DNA from: Paenalkalicoccus suaedae
GTDB taxonomy: Bacteria; Bacillota; Bacilli; Bacillales; Salisediminibacteriaceae
Length of the DNA: 64,000 nt
Direction: 5' to 3'
Assembly: GCF_006965545.2 (NCBI RefSeq)
Contig: NZ_CP041372.2
Location: 2,604,001 to 2,668,000, forward strand
Shown here piece after piece: positions 53,516 through 63,518 of this stretch. The first letter of the stretch is position 1. Each line of letters starts with the position of its first letter. The notes beneath the pieces were generated by a model that saw only the letters and a list, made by a program, of their open reading frames with translations, searched no databases and was not told the DNA's origin. The position numbers and the translations under genes were made by a program.

Positions 53516-54631
53516 ATGAGAGACCCAAGAATTACGACTTTAGCACGTAACCTGATCAGGTACTCAACAGAGATGAAGCCTGGTGAAAAAATCTTAATTG
53601 AAAACTTTGGTGTCCAGAAAGAATTAGTAAAAGCTCTTGTTAAAGAAGCCTACGATGTAGGAGCTATTCCATTTGTTTCCCTAAAAGAACACGATATAAA
53701 CCGTTCAATCTTAATGGGTGCGACGAAAGAGCAACAAGAGGCAACTGCTAATTTTGAAGCGCATGTCATGGAGCAGATGGATGCATACATAGGTCTTCGA
53801 GCAGGAGATAACATTAATGAATTATCTGATGTCCCATCAGATAAAATGGCACTGCATCAACAAACAGTAGGTACAGAAGTTCACCGCAAAATTCGCGTAC
53901 CTAAAACGAAGTGGGTCGTGCTTAGATACCCAACTGATTCGATGGCGCAGCTAGCTAAGATGAGTACGGAAGCCTTCGAGGACTTCTATTTTAACGTATG
54001 TAACCTTGACTACGCGAAAATGGATCAGGCTATGGATGCACTTGTTGATAGGATGAATCAGACAGATAAAGTACGTTTAACAGGTGTTGGTACCGACATT
54101 ACTTTTTCTATTAAAGATATCCCAGCAATCAAATGTGCGGGTAAGTTAAATATCCCAGACGGAGAAGTATACACAGCGCCGGTGCGCGATTCTATCAATG
54201 GAACGATTACGTATAACACAGCTTCCCCTTACCAAGGAACGACGTTTGAAAATATTTCGTTAACGTTTAAAGACGGCAAAATTATTGAAGCGACATCATC
54301 TGATACGAAGAAGCTAAATGAAATTCTTGATACAGACGAAGGTGCTCGCTATATTGGCGAATTTGCGATTGGCGTTAACCCTTATATTCTTCACCCAATG
54401 AAGGATATTCTATTCGACGAAAAGATCGACGGAAGCTTCCACTTTACTCCGGGACAAGCCTATGATAATGCGTACAATGGCAATGATTCCGCAATACACT
54501 GGGATATCGTTAACATTCAGCGCCCTGAATACGGTGGCGGAAACATCTATTTTGACGATACGTTGATTCGTGAAAATGGCCGCTTTGTTACGGAAGACTT
54601 GCAACAGCTTAATCCAGAAAACTTAAAATAA
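53516..54631 (+). CDS. ampS: M29-family aminopeptidase (AmpS/PepS)
   Basis: A 371-residue leucyl/general aminopeptidase of the thermophilic M29 family, using two metal ions. Visible ligand regions are Glu in NIPDGEVYTAPV, Glu in YIGEFAIGVNP, His in GSFHFTPGQAY and the Asp near the C terminus in GNIYFDDTLIRENG. GAGGAGG lies before the ATG. It stands alone and is closed by a palindromic terminator. Confidence 0.93.
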   Translation: MRDPRITTLARNLIRYSTEMKPGEKILIENFGVQKELVKALVKEAYDVGAIPFVSLKEHDINRSILMGATKEQQEATANFEAHVMEQMDAYIGLRAGDNINELSDVPSDKMALHQQTVGTEVHRKIRVPKTKWVVLRYPTDSMAQLAKMSTEAFEDFYFNVCNLDYAKMDQAMDALVDRMNQTDKVRLTGVGTDITFSIKDIPAIKCAGKLNIPDGEVYTAPVRDSINGTITYNTASPYQGTTFENISLTFKDGKIIEATSSDTKKLNEILDTDEGARYIGEFAIGVNPYILHPMKDILFDEKIDGSFHFTPGQAYDNAYNGNDSAIHWDIVNIQRPEYGGGNIYFDDTLIRENGRFVTEDLQQLNPENLK

Positions 54632-54632
54632 G

Positions 54633-54668
54633 AAAAAGCGAGAGGGATGATCATCCCTCTCGCTTTTT
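54633..54668. terminator. Bidirectional terminator between ampS and murC
   Basis: AAAAAGCGAGAGGGATGA and its exact reverse complement abut with no spacer: a perfect 36-bp palindrome with A/T ends on both sides. Its right end touches the murC stop codon. Confidence 0.95.
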
Positions 54669-55972
54669 TATACTGCGCACGTTGCTTCATACGCCTTTTG
54701 GAACTTTTGTACATCACCAGCACCCATAAAGACAATAACGCTATCTTCATGACTTTGAAGGATAGACGTTGCGTCCTCACGGATCAGCTTCGCTCCATCG
54801 ATTCTGCTTTGGAGGTCTTCAATAGTCAGCTGACTACTCTTTTCACGAGCAGAAGAGAAAATATCACATAAATAAACGTGATCTGCTTCTCCTAAGCTTT
54901 TCGCAAATGCATCTAAGAATGTTTTTGTACGGGAGAATGTATGCGGTTGGAAGACTGCAATGACCTCTTTACCTACATACTTCTTTTTTACCGATTCAAT
55001 CGTAGCCGAGATTTCAGTCGGATGATGTGCATAATCATCGATTAAAATTTGAGCGCCTACTTGCTTTTCGGTAAAACGACGCTTTACGCCTGCAAATGTT
55101 TTAAGCTGTGCTTGAATTTTATCTAACTCTATTTCTTCATAGTGACAGATAGCAATGACACCGAGAGCATTTAAAATATGATGATTTCCGTAACCAGGGA
55201 TCGTGAAGGAGCCATAAAAAGCGCTTCTTACATACACATCAAAGTGCGTGCCTTCATGATCTGTACGAATATCCTTTGCGTAAAAATCATTTTGCTCTGA
55301 TAATCCGTAGTAAAGGACAGGCACATTAGCAGCTATGTGCTGTAAGTGCTCATCGTCTCCACAAGCAACAATCGCTTTCTTTACTTGCATAGCCATTGAT
55401 TGAAACGCGTCAAAAACATCCTCGACATTTTTAAAATAGTCCGGATGATCAAAATCAATGTTTGTCATAATCGCATAGTCTGGGTGGTAATTTAAAAAGT
55501 GACGACGATATTCACAAGCTTCAAATACAAAAAAGTCACTTTCCGGATGACCTTTACCAGTACCGTCTCCAATTAAGTAAGAGGTTGGTCTAGCTCCACC
55601 TAATACGTGTGACAGTAGTCCAGTTGTCGTTGTTTTACCATGCGACCCTGTGACAGCAATACTTGTAAATTGTTGAATAAATTCTCCTAAAAAATCAGGA
55701 TAAGAATGAACTGTCATCTCTTTTTCTTGAGCCATTTGCATTTCGACATTATTGTCGACACTATAGGCAGGAGAGTGAATGAGCGTTTGATTCTCCGAAA
55801 TATTTGTTCCTAAAAAGGGGTGGATAGGAATACCACGCTTTTCTAAAGGAAGTTGCGTAAAGAATACTTTCTCTACGTCTGAGCCTTGTACACCATGTTT
55901 CATGTCACTAAGAATTTGCGCTAGTGCGCTCATCCCAGATCCTTTTATTCCAATGAAATGATAATCTGTCAT
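54668..55972 (-). CDS. murC: UDP-N-acetylmuramate-L-alanine ligase
   Basis: Adds L-alanine to UDP-MurNAc in cytosolic peptidoglycan precursor synthesis. The 434-residue protein has the N-terminal MurC motif [14 protein letters not shown], the ATP loop [16 protein letters not shown] near residue 105, and the C-terminal Mur ligase domain with [10 protein letters not shown]. It is transcribed alone in the minus direction. Confidence 0.98.
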   Translation of the reverse strand: MTDYHFIGIKGSGMSALAQILSDMKHGVQGSDVEKVFFTQLPLEKRGIPIHPFLGTNISENQTLIHSPAYSVDNNVEMQMAQEKEMTVHSYPDFLGEFIQQFTSIAVTGSHGKTTTTGLLSHVLGGARPTSYLIGDGTGKGHPESDFFVFEACEYRRHFLNYHPDYAIMTNIDFDHPDYFKNVEDVFDAFQSMAMQVKKAIVACGDDEHLQHIAANVPVLYYGLSEQNDFYAKDIRTDHEGTHFDVYVRSAFYGSFTIPGYGNHHILNALGVIAICHYEEIELDKIQAQLKTFAGVKRRFTEKQVGAQILIDDYAHHPTEISATIESVKKKYVGKEVIAVFQPHTFSRTKTFLDAFAKSLGEADHVYLCDIFSSAREKSSQLTIEDLQSRIDGAKLIREDATSILQSHEDSVIVFMGAGDVQKFQKAYEATCAV

Positions 55973-56120
55973 GCTTAGAACCTCCGCGTTCTTCTTCTAA
56001 TGTTACACATTAATTGACATAGTATATGTATGTCAACCTAAATCGTCAACGTTTCCATTCCATTAGTATACCAAATAGATCGCCATACATCTATATAACG
56101 GACGTCCCGTTCCATTTCCG

Positions 56121-56789
56121 TTAATTCACCAATTGATAGCGTAGCATCGTCACACCAGATTCTTTTAAGAATCGATGTAGTTGATTATCTCCAGCTCGCA
56201 CGTGCTGTTTTAGCATTCTCATCACTGCTGGTTCATGTACTCTGTTGATTGTAAGGGATGGGCCCATTACATAATTGTTAAATCCAATTTTAATTGATCT
56301 GACAAACACCAGAGAGTGTGATTCCCAATTGTCATCACAATAAAATCGGTTTGCTCTTTTTATCTGCTTTGTCTCATCTGTTGCTACATAATACTCCACA
56401 TCAGAGGATTCTCCTCGCACGATCCGAATTGGAGTTAAATGCGCCAACATAAAAAAACTAGCTACCATTAATTCTTCCTTCGAAAACACTTCTTTATGCT
56501 TTCGAATATATAAGTCAAAAGGCCTTGATCCTATAGTCGTAATATAGTCGAATAATAACCAATGTTCAAAATGTCTCTGCAAATCTCCATGAAGATTTAC
56601 TTCTTCGCCAACATCCGCTAACTGTTTAAAGAGGTGCTTCGCACGAACTTTTTCTCTCATATTGACTTCTGTAAGCAGGGATTCAAATAGAGACTCATAT
56701 AACCTGTGAGCTGCTGTGTCGAAGCCTGATTGCCGATCATGTTTTACTTGTTCAAAGTCGATTAAAAAATTGGCTTTCCGTTTCACCAT
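56121..56789 (-). CDS. Protein of unknown function
   Basis: A 222-residue soluble protein, predicted alpha/beta. I do not recognise it with certainty. The pattern HFEHWLLFDYITTIGSRPFDLYIRKHKEVFSKEELMVASFF (about 77-120, described here in parts) is loosely like the helical domain found before SEC-C motifs in Firmicutes, but no cysteine motif follows. The ATG at 56789 has AAAGGAG at good spacing; upstream ATG at 56876 would cross a terminator. It stands alone. Confidence 0.7.
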   Translation of the reverse strand: MVKRKANFLIDFEQVKHDRQSGFDTAAHRLYESLFESLLTEVNMREKVRAKHLFKQLADVGEEVNLHGDLQRHFEHWLLFDYITTIGSRPFDLYIRKHKEVFSKEELMVASFFMLAHLTPIRIVRGESSDVEYYVATDETKQIKRANRFYCDDNWESHSLVFVRSIKIGFNNYVMGPSLTINRVHEPAVMRMLKQHVRAGDNQLHRFLKESGVTMLRYQLVN

Positions 56790-56813
56790 TCTTTCTCCTT
56801 TCTTTAAACATAG

Positions 56814-56860
56814 GCAAAAGACTGGAACTACACTAAAAATAGCGTGTCCCAGTCTTTTGC
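56814..56860 (-). terminator. Terminator after the nicotinate phosphoribosyltransferase gene
   Basis: GCAAAAGACTGG and CCAGTCTTTTGC form a perfect 12-bp stem, extended inward with mismatches (GGACACGC / GTAGTTCC side). It has a GACTGGGACA core like the array-linked terminators, but no tandem array follows. Confidence 0.8.
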
Positions 56861-56928
56861 AACGTGTAGGAGACAACGATTATTCATCTCCAAATTTAGC
56901 GTATATCCATGTATGACTATCTGCGAAC

Positions 56929-58041
56929 TTACGTAGCAGATACAAATTCAATCTTTTGAAGTCTTGGGTTAGGTCGATATTTCCGACCTTCTTTCGCCTG
57001 CGGTTTGCCGTTAAGCATCACATTATCACCTGTAAAACCAATGTGAATTTTGAGTAAGCTGCTACCTACACCGTACATATCGACAGGTGCACCAATTTTT
57101 TCGTATTTGGCAATACGTTCCGCATCAAATCCGCCTGAGGCAACAATTTTTACATGATTGAATCCTTCCTCATCTAATGCTCGACGAAGAGCAAAAAGAA
57201 GCTCCGGATTAACTCCTCTAGGATCAAACGTTCCTAAAACTTCTGGATGACGAGTGAAATAAGCATCAATCATGTTGTTTGATGTATCTATACGCACTCC
57301 ACCAAGCTCTTCACCAAACTCTCGAGCTACCTTAAGGGAGTCCGTTATCACATCGTTGTTGTAATCAACTAGCGCCATAAGACCGTCTTCAGGGAACGTT
57401 TCTTTATAAGCGCGTGAAGCTTCGACTACATCACCTTCGAATAGCTGGATAAGCGCATGAGGCATCGTACCCATTCCTTGCTTGCCCCACCACTCATTCA
57501 TCGCATGAGTAGCTTGTGCTTTTGAACCACCAATAAACGCAGCGTATCCATCACCAGCCTGCATCGTAAAGTGATCGTCACGATCGCCCATAAATATGAC
57601 GGGCTTCTCTTTACCAGACGACTTTGCGGCTTTTACAACTTCATATACGTTTGTTGCTACAGAAGAGCGGCGAGCTAAAATACCGTCGATGACACCTTCT
57701 AAAAAGCCAAAATGTTGATAAGGGCCAGTAATCGTCAAGACTGTCTCGAAAGGTTCGACTTTATCTCCATCTTCAAGTGAGTGAATTTCAAGCTCCTCTG
57801 GACGGATCGCAAATTCCTCAAGCAGAGCAATCACTTCGTCCGTGCCACATAGCACAGCATGATTTTTCTGGAAAAATTGCATCGTGACGATATTATCAGG
57901 CTTTAAGTTTTCTGCTATTTTTTTCGTCTTTAAAAAGTAAACGGCAGAAAACCAGCCTTCGCCTACTCGCTCATCAAATTTAAATGTTTTATTCGTTAGC
58001 CGCTTAATGTCGCCTTGCAGCTTCAGTTGAATTTCTTTCAT
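56929..58041 (-). CDS. Nicotinate phosphoribosyltransferase (short form)
   Basis: Converts nicotinate and PRPP to nicotinate mononucleotide in NAD salvage. The 370-residue protein shows family segments YFLKTKKIAENL, MQFFQKNHAVLCG, GDRDDHFTMQAGDGYAAFIGG, GGVRIDTSNNMIDAYF and the phosphate-site IVASGGFDAERIAK. It is shorter than the roughly 490-residue PncB of B. subtilis and belongs to the compact branch. A small gene (58073-58261) lies 31 bp upstream on the same strand. Confidence 0.88.
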   Translation of the reverse strand: MKEIQLKLQGDIKRLTNKTFKFDERVGEGWFSAVYFLKTKKIAENLKPDNIVTMQFFQKNHAVLCGTDEVIALLEEFAIRPEELEIHSLEDGDKVEPFETVLTITGPYQHFGFLEGVIDGILARRSSVATNVYEVVKAAKSSGKEKPVIFMGDRDDHFTMQAGDGYAAFIGGSKAQATHAMNEWWGKQGMGTMPHALIQLFEGDVVEASRAYKETFPEDGLMALVDYNNDVITDSLKVAREFGEELGGVRIDTSNNMIDAYFTRHPEVLGTFDPRGVNPELLFALRRALDEEGFNHVKIVASGGFDAERIAKYEKIGAPVDMYGVGSSLLKIHIGFTGDNVMLNGKPQAKEGRKYRPNPRLQKIEFVSAT

Positions 58042-58072
58042 TAGTAGAATCTCCTTGTTTTGGACCTGTACT

Positions 58073-58261
58073 TTAGTGATAAAGGGCTTTCTTAGAGTGC
58101 TCTTGTATAACTGCTTCCATGATCTCCATTACATCCTCTTGATTAACGCTAGTCATGCCGTTACGTAAAACGACGTTTTGAGAGCGCTCGTCTTGAGTTA
58201 ACAGATGCATTAGTTCTGGAGATACGTGTTGAACCAAATAACCCAAAGAAATCTGTTGCAT
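58073..58261 (-). CDS. Small protein of unknown function
   Basis: A 62-residue, mostly helical protein (MQQISLGYLVQHVSPELMHLL at the start, EDVMEIMEAVIQEHSKKALYH at the end). The AGGAGGG site at ideal distance before the ATG makes translation likely. It is probably cotranscribed with the phosphoribosyltransferase gene 31 bp downstream. I recognise no family. Confidence 0.6.
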   Translation of the reverse strand: MQQISLGYLVQHVSPELMHLLTQDERSQNVVLRNGMTSVNQEDVMEIMEAVIQEHSKKALYH

Positions 58262-58369
58262 GGAACATCCCTCCTAGGTTTTGTTCAATCATATTCTAGT
58301 ACCTCTCGTACACGATCACGGGCCCTTATCTAATTCTTCTATAGAGACTAAACAGTCGCTATTAACATA

Positions 58370-58379
58370 TTGTATACAA
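58370..58379. promoter_or_regulatory. Palindrome in the promoter region of the small gene
   Basis: TTGTATACAA is a perfect 10-bp palindrome about 110 bp upstream of the 58073-58261 gene. On the minus strand it also contains a TATACA -10-like element. It could be an operator for NAD-salvage control, but I cannot match it to a named regulator. Confidence 0.3.
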
Positions 58380-58440
58380 AATAAAACGAACTGTGTAGTC
58401 TTTTTACTTATTACCCTTCCTTTACTCTTTTAACCATTCT

Positions 58441-60696
58441 TTAGAGAACATCTCTCGGCTTACTGCCACGTGCTCCGGAGACGATACCACGCGCCTCCAT
58501 ATCATCAATCAATCTTGCCGCACGATTATACCCTAAACGGAAGTTTCGTTGCAGGAGCGATGCAGATGCTACCTGTTGCTCTCTCACAAATTCAACAGCC
58601 TCCTCAAAAAGCTCGTCAACATCATTTGTCAAAGCCGCCTCCGTCAATTGCTCTTTTTCGAATAGAAAACCTGGGTGAGGTGATTTACTCACATAATCAA
58701 TAACACGATCTATTTCATCGTCCGATACATAGGTGCCTTGAATGCGTACTGGCTTAGGACTGCTATTATGCATAAAGAGCATGTCGCCTTTCCCTAAAAG
58801 ACGCTCGGCACCACCGCTATCTAAGATCGTTCTAGAATCAGCTGAGGATGAAACGGAAAAAGCAATTCGCGTAGGAATATTTGCTTTAATCAGTCCAGTA
58901 ATGACGTCAACAGATGGGCGCTGTGTTGCAACTAAAAGGTGAATACCGCACGCACGCGCCTTTTGAGCAATTCGGCAAATCGCGTCCTCCACCTCTTGTG
59001 CCGCTACCATCATCAAATCAGCAAGCTCATCTACAACAATGACGAGCTTTGGAAGCTTGGCTAAACCGTCCTCTTCCATCTTTTTATTGTATCTATTTAA
59101 ATCTCGTGCTCCACGCTTCGCAAATAGCTCATAGCGATGGTCCATTTCTTCGACTGCCCATTTTAGTGCAAGCGTCGCCTCTTTTGCATCCGTAATAACT
59201 GGTGCCGCTAAGTGTGGGACAGCGTTAAATGGCGCGAGCTCCACCATCTTCGGGTCAATTAGTAACAGCCTTACCTCTTTCGGAGAGGACTTATATAATA
59301 TACTTGTTAACATTGAGTTAACAGCAACACTTTTACCAGAGCCTGTTGTGCCTGCAATCAAGCCATGCGGCATGGAGGCTAAATCCGTTACAATTGGTTG
59401 ACCAGCTATATCCATCCCTAAAGCGACCGTAAGTGGAGATTCTGCCTTTTTGAACGCCCCACTATGTAAAATCGACCTTAGCGACACTGGCGTTGCTTGC
59501 TTATTTGGCACCTCTATTCCAACGGTTGTTTTACCTGGAATCGGCGCCTCTAATCGAATTTCCGTCGCCGCAAGAGCACGCTTAATATCATCCGTTAGTT
59601 GTACAATCTTATTAATTTTAACGCCTGGCTCTGGCTGCACTTCAAAGCGCGTCACACTTGGGCCCTTCGTCTTATGCACGACACGCGCCTTCACATTAAA
59701 GTATTGGAAGGTCTCATTTAGCTGTTGCTCCATCTCCGTTACCCAGCCTGCATCATCATCATTCGGACGCTCTGGAATAGCTAAGAGCTGAATTGCCGGG
59801 TACATGTAGCTCGCTTCTTGCTCGTGCTTCCGTTTTTCATAATGCTTTTTATCCGTTTGCTTCATCATGACATTAAACGGAACCTGCCCCTTCTTCTTTT
59901 CCATGTTAGAAACAACGGCTGGATTGTACACTAAGCCTCTATCATAGTGAGATTGCTCCTGCTCTTTCTCTCTTTTAACATGTTGTTTTGGTACTTCTTC
60001 GACGAATGGTGTTGCCGGAGCATCTTCGTGTGTCGGCTCCGCTAAATAACGTTCTTCTTTATCCTCAACATTCTGTGGCTGCTTTTCCGACCGGTCCTCA
60101 AGCCTCTCTACCGACTCTTCTTCAAAAAGAGTAGCTTTTAAAGGTTCTGGAGTTACTTCCATCAGTTCTTCTTGCTTATAGTTATCCTCCTTCACCTCTT
60201 CCACATCTACAATGACGGGGTCATCTGATTGATGTGAGGTCAACTCCTCACTAATTTGCTCCTCGTTTACCTGGTATGTTTGTACAACCTTCTCTTCTTC
60301 GTTATCTTTTGGCGCTGTATATTCCTGTTGTACTTCTCTTGCTAACCGCGCTCGTTCCAGCTTCCGATCCTCGGGGCGATACAATTGCCTCGGTATCTCC
60401 TGCACTTTAAAATTCTGTCCTTGGAACTTAGGTCGCTCCGTCGACGTATCAGCATGCTTCTTTGGGCGTGCCTTCTCTACCTTCTTACTAGTAGAGCGCT
60501 CTTGGCGTTCTGGTTTCTCTTGACCCCTCAACGTGTTCTTCGGATAGTAGTGCTGCATCTTTACTTCCTGCTCAACGTAGGGCTCCTTGGGTTTCTTACG
60601 TGCTGTAGGAGGAGCCTCATACGTCTCCTCTCCTTCTTGATTAAACATCCAATCCTTCATTTTATGTATATAAGAAAACACGGACTTTTCTTTCAT
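58441..60696 (-). CDS. sftA: DNA translocase SftA
   Basis: A soluble FtsK/SpoIIIE-type translocase that clears DNA from the closing septum. The 751-residue protein has an acidic, low-complexity N-terminal half without membrane helices, which separates it from SpoIIIE. The motor domain has Walker A GTTGSGKSVAVN near residue 448, Walker B LVIVVDELADLM, and a C-terminal winged-helix gamma domain (LQRNFRLGYNRAARLIDDMEARGIV). The ATG at 60696 lies 9 nt after AGGTG. Confidence 0.96.
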   Translation of the reverse strand: MKEKSVFSYIHKMKDWMFNQEGEETYEAPPTARKKPKEPYVEQEVKMQHYYPKNTLRGQEKPERQERSTSKKVEKARPKKHADTSTERPKFQGQNFKVQEIPRQLYRPEDRKLERARLAREVQQEYTAPKDNEEEKVVQTYQVNEEQISEELTSHQSDDPVIVDVEEVKEDNYKQEELMEVTPEPLKATLFEEESVERLEDRSEKQPQNVEDKEERYLAEPTHEDAPATPFVEEVPKQHVKREKEQEQSHYDRGLVYNPAVVSNMEKKKGQVPFNVMMKQTDKKHYEKRKHEQEASYMYPAIQLLAIPERPNDDDAGWVTEMEQQLNETFQYFNVKARVVHKTKGPSVTRFEVQPEPGVKINKIVQLTDDIKRALAATEIRLEAPIPGKTTVGIEVPNKQATPVSLRSILHSGAFKKAESPLTVALGMDIAGQPIVTDLASMPHGLIAGTTGSGKSVAVNSMLTSILYKSSPKEVRLLLIDPKMVELAPFNAVPHLAAPVITDAKEATLALKWAVEEMDHRYELFAKRGARDLNRYNKKMEEDGLAKLPKLVIVVDELADLMMVAAQEVEDAICRIAQKARACGIHLLVATQRPSVDVITGLIKANIPTRIAFSVSSSADSRTILDSGGAERLLGKGDMLFMHNSSPKPVRIQGTYVSDDEIDRVIDYVSKSPHPGFLFEKEQLTEAALTNDVDELFEEAVEFVREQQVASASLLQRNFRLGYNRAARLIDDMEARGIVSGARGSKPRDVL

Positions 60697-60730
60697 CTTT
60701 ATCATCACCTAATTTAAAATTTACGAATAA

Positions 60731-60787
60731 AAAAAAGGCGCTGGGAAGAACCGTGGTATATCTACCGGCTTCCAGCCACCTTTTTTT
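60731..60787 (-). terminator. ytpQ terminator
   Basis: On the minus strand AAAGGTGGCTGGAAG pairs imperfectly with CTTCCCAGCGCCTTT around a loop, followed by seven T. It separates ytpQ from sftA. Confidence 0.8.
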
Positions 60788-60826
60788 CCTCTGCTTCTAT
60801 TCTACTTAACTTGAGCTAAAATTTCA

Positions 60827-61636
60827 TCAGTCAATTGGTTTAGATGATGGTTTCTTTTGAGCAAGAATAAATACTGGCTCGAATTCTCCGTCTTTATACA
60901 TAAGAGGAAGTGCAGTTAATGGCACTCGACCTTCGGAGAAAAATTGGAAGGTCATCTGACCTAACACGTCAAAACCAACCTCATTTCGAATATCGGCGAA
61001 TATTAACACGTCGTGGTGAGGTACAGCTACTGCAAGCTCTCCTTCCACCTTATCCGCCATCTCCTTGACTAAGCGATCATTTAAAATGCGGCTTGCATCA
61101 TATCCATCTCCGTTGTGAAGGAAATAAAAGATATTGCCCGCTACTTCATCCTGCTTCATCTCTGTAGACAAAGCTCGTACGTTGAATGTCGCAGCTTCTA
61201 TAATCTCTTCTTTGCTCTTACTTGAACGCTCGAGCATTTCTTCATCAATCATCGAGTAGGACTGCCCGTGATCAACCGCGTAAAAGATCGTTGTTTCAGC
61301 TGTATGGTCTGTGTAAAGAAGCTTCTTCCCGTCCTTCGTCTCCTTATCAAATCCAGGAGTGCGAAGGATTGGGAAGATGTGCTCTTCCTGTCCAGTCAAA
61401 TCAATCACAGCTGTAAGTAAACGAATACCTTCTTTAAGCTGTCTTACTGTATCTTCAAGAGCGGCATCTTTATCCGCTTTAAAACGATCGGATAAATTAC
61501 TAAGGCTCACCGTAATTCCTTTATCAACACGCGTATCCACAATACGAAATGTATCTGCATCGCGATCGTATGATGTAACTAAATGTTCTTCTGTAAAATG
61601 CTTTTCAAGCTCACGTTTAATTTCAATAGACTTCAT
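60827..61636 (-). CDS. ytpQ: YtpQ (DUF1444)
   Basis: A 269-residue soluble protein of the DUF1444 family, conserved next to ytpP in Bacillus; function unknown. Visible family stretches are DRFKADKDAALEDTVRQL, ILRTPGFDKETK and VFADIRNE-like VLIFADIRNEVGFDVLGQM. GGAGGGA precedes the ATG. It is separated from ytpP by 35 bp on the same strand. Confidence 0.9.
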   Translation of the reverse strand: MKSIEIKRELEKHFTEEHLVTSYDRDADTFRIVDTRVDKGITVSLSNLSDRFKADKDAALEDTVRQLKEGIRLLTAVIDLTGQEEHIFPILRTPGFDKETKDGKKLLYTDHTAETTIFYAVDHGQSYSMIDEEMLERSSKSKEEIIEAATFNVRALSTEMKQDEVAGNIFYFLHNGDGYDASRILNDRLVKEMADKVEGELAVAVPHHDVLIFADIRNEVGFDVLGQMTFQFFSEGRVPLTALPLMYKDGEFEPVFILAQKKPSSKPID

Positions 61637-61671
61637 ATGTCATTCCCTCCAATTCTTTTAGTGTATCACGA

Positions 61672-61983
61672 TCATGCTTGGAGTAAAAAGGAATCAATTT
61701 CTTCTTTCGTCTTTCTGTCTTTTGAAACAAATCGGTCTACTTCTTTGCCATCTTTAAATACGACAAAACTAGGAATTCCGAAAATGTCCATGTCTTGACA
61801 TACTTCAATGAATTCATCACGGTTTATGGAGTAAAATGCTTTATCTGAATGCTTCTCTTCAAGCTCTGGTAAAAACGGTTCAATAAACGTACAGTCCGGG
61901 CACCAGCCTGCAGTAAATAAGAAGACCGCATTCTCCTCTTGCTTTATTTTTTCTAACTGTTCGATTGATTCAATTTTTTTCAT
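61672..61983 (-). CDS. ytpP: Thioredoxin-like protein YtpP
   Basis: A 103-residue thioredoxin-fold protein with the active site WCPDC (Cys28 and Cys31) in [15 protein letters not shown], and the cis-Pro in [11 protein letters not shown]. The CPDC motif differs from the CGPC of classical thioredoxin. It lies between the PTS-IIC-like gene (13 bp) and ytpQ and is likely cotranscribed with both. Confidence 0.93.
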   Translation of the reverse strand: MKKIESIEQLEKIKQEENAVFLFTAGWCPDCTFIEPFLPELEEKHSDKAFYSINRDEFIEVCQDMDIFGIPSFVVFKDGKEVDRFVSKDRKTKEEIDSFLLQA

Positions 61984-61996
61984 CTGATTATTCCTC

Positions 61997-63010
61997 CTAA
62001 GATTTGTCGATCGTCATGTCTCCGTATCGGATCCATCCCTTTTTTCTCATGTATTCTGAGAATAGCAAACTAAGCACGGCTGGAGCAAGGAAATGCAACA
62101 GAATAATGGCGAACCACACATCTACTGTGCCTCCCATTGTGTTAATCGTCATAATTTGTCCAACAAATCCACTCGTGCCCATCCCAGCTCCTTCAGGACT
62201 GTTTTGCATCACAAAGACGGTTGTAGCAATCGGTCCAATGATGACAGCTGCTAACGTCGGAGGAATGAGGATACGAGGATTCTTCACGATGTTTGCAATT
62301 TGAAGCATGGAGGTTCCAACACCTAAGGCGATTAGTCCCGACCACCTATTCTCTCTGAAGCTCGCACTTGCAAATCCAATCATTTGCGCAGCACATCCAA
62401 CAGTCGCAGCTCCGGCCGCAAGCCCCTCTAATTGAAGAATAATTGCAATGCCCGCGCTAGAAATTGGAGCCGTTAACGCGAGTCCCATTAAGACGGCAAC
62501 TAAAATTCCCATCAAAAATGGTTGCTGATCCGTCGCCCACATAATAAAGCTCCCAAAGCTTGTTAATGCTGCGCCTATCGGTGGTCCTACCGTATACGCA
62601 GTCATTGCACCTGTTAAGATGGTTGTGAAAGGCGTCACAATGATGTCCACCTTTGTTTCCTCCGAGACGACCTTACCAATCTCGGTCGAAACGAGTGCTG
62701 CTAAAAAGCTCCCAACTGGCCCAGCCAGCTCATAGCCCACCGCTCCGCTAAACACACAGGCAAATAAGACAAGGCGTGGCGCTTTAAGTCCGTAGGCAAT
62801 CGCTACACCAATAGCTGGTCCAGCTAAGCTCATCGCAGTTTGACCAATGGACGTTAAAAATCCAAGAGGCTCAAATGAATTACCAATCGTTTGCAAGATC
62901 AGTCCGATAATAAGGGAAGAAAAAAGACCTAATGCCATAAAACTTAGAGGCTGAATAATGTAATTCTGGACTGATGGTGTTATTCCTTTTTTATCTAAAA
63001 ATGCTTTCAT
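61997..63010 (-). CDS. PTS IIC / PfoR-type membrane protein
   Basis: A 337-residue polytopic membrane protein with about eight to ten helices, of the PfoR-like PTS EIIC family (COG3641 type). Family parts: [65 protein letters not shown]. No IIA, IIB or sugar gene is near, so it may not be a phosphotransferase transporter in practice. AGGGAG precedes the ATG. It heads the unit with ytpP and ytpQ. Confidence 0.88.
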   Translation of the reverse strand: MKAFLDKKGITPSVQNYIIQPLSFMALGLFSSLIIGLILQTIGNSFEPLGFLTSIGQTAMSLAGPAIGVAIAYGLKAPRLVLFACVFSGAVGYELAGPVGSFLAALVSTEIGKVVSEETKVDIIVTPFTTILTGAMTAYTVGPPIGAALTSFGSFIMWATDQQPFLMGILVAVLMGLALTAPISSAGIAIILQLEGLAAGAATVGCAAQMIGFASASFRENRWSGLIALGVGTSMLQIANIVKNPRILIPPTLAAVIIGPIATTVFVMQNSPEGAGMGTSGFVGQIMTINTMGGTVDVWFAIILLHFLAPAVLSLLFSEYMRKKGWIRYGDMTIDKS

Positions 63011-63471
63011 GTACGAACTCCCTTCACTATTGAATTGTGATTGGGTTTTTTTGTGTTTTGATAGAAAATGAAGTTGCTGATAGTTGGTTGTATGTATGAA
63101 GCAAAGCAGTAAGTTAGATCAGCAAACGGAATTTTGATGAAGTTCATTTGCTCAACATTTCACAATGATAACCCTTTCACTGACTATAATAGCATACTTC
63201 CCCAAAACTGCTAGAAGATTTTTATGTCTGCTTATTAGATCGCTTATCTGACTCACTTTGTCTAAGATAAAGATTCTTTACTCTCAATTGCCCAAGGGCC
63301 AGTTGGCTTAGAGCTTTACTCCCTATTCATAAAGACTTTGCTTCACTCTATAAAGGTTTGCATCAAAGCATCTATCCAGTGCGTCACTCAGCTCTTCGTT
63401 TGCTACAAGCACGTGACTACACGCAATTACTATTCCCAACTGTCCCCCGCACTTCTCTCCAAACAACATAC
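63011..63471. other. Intergenic region upstream of the PTS-IIC-like gene
   Basis: About 460 bp with no ORF I trust. On the minus strand TGCTATTAT near 63187-63195 could be an extended -10 for the downstream unit, with a long leader, but no clear -35 is present. I see no tandem array here. Confidence 0.4.
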
Positions 63472-63518
63472 AAAATAGCCGCCCCCCTTTTCCACATTAA
63501 AAGGGTAACGGCTATTTT
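63472..63518 (-). terminator. Terminator overlapping the stop of the last gene
   Basis: AAAATAGCCG (63472-63481) pairs with CGGCTATTTT (63509-63518), with an inner CCCTTTT/AAAAGGG stem. The stop codon of the lipoprotein gene lies in the arm at 63509-63518. Confidence 0.85.
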
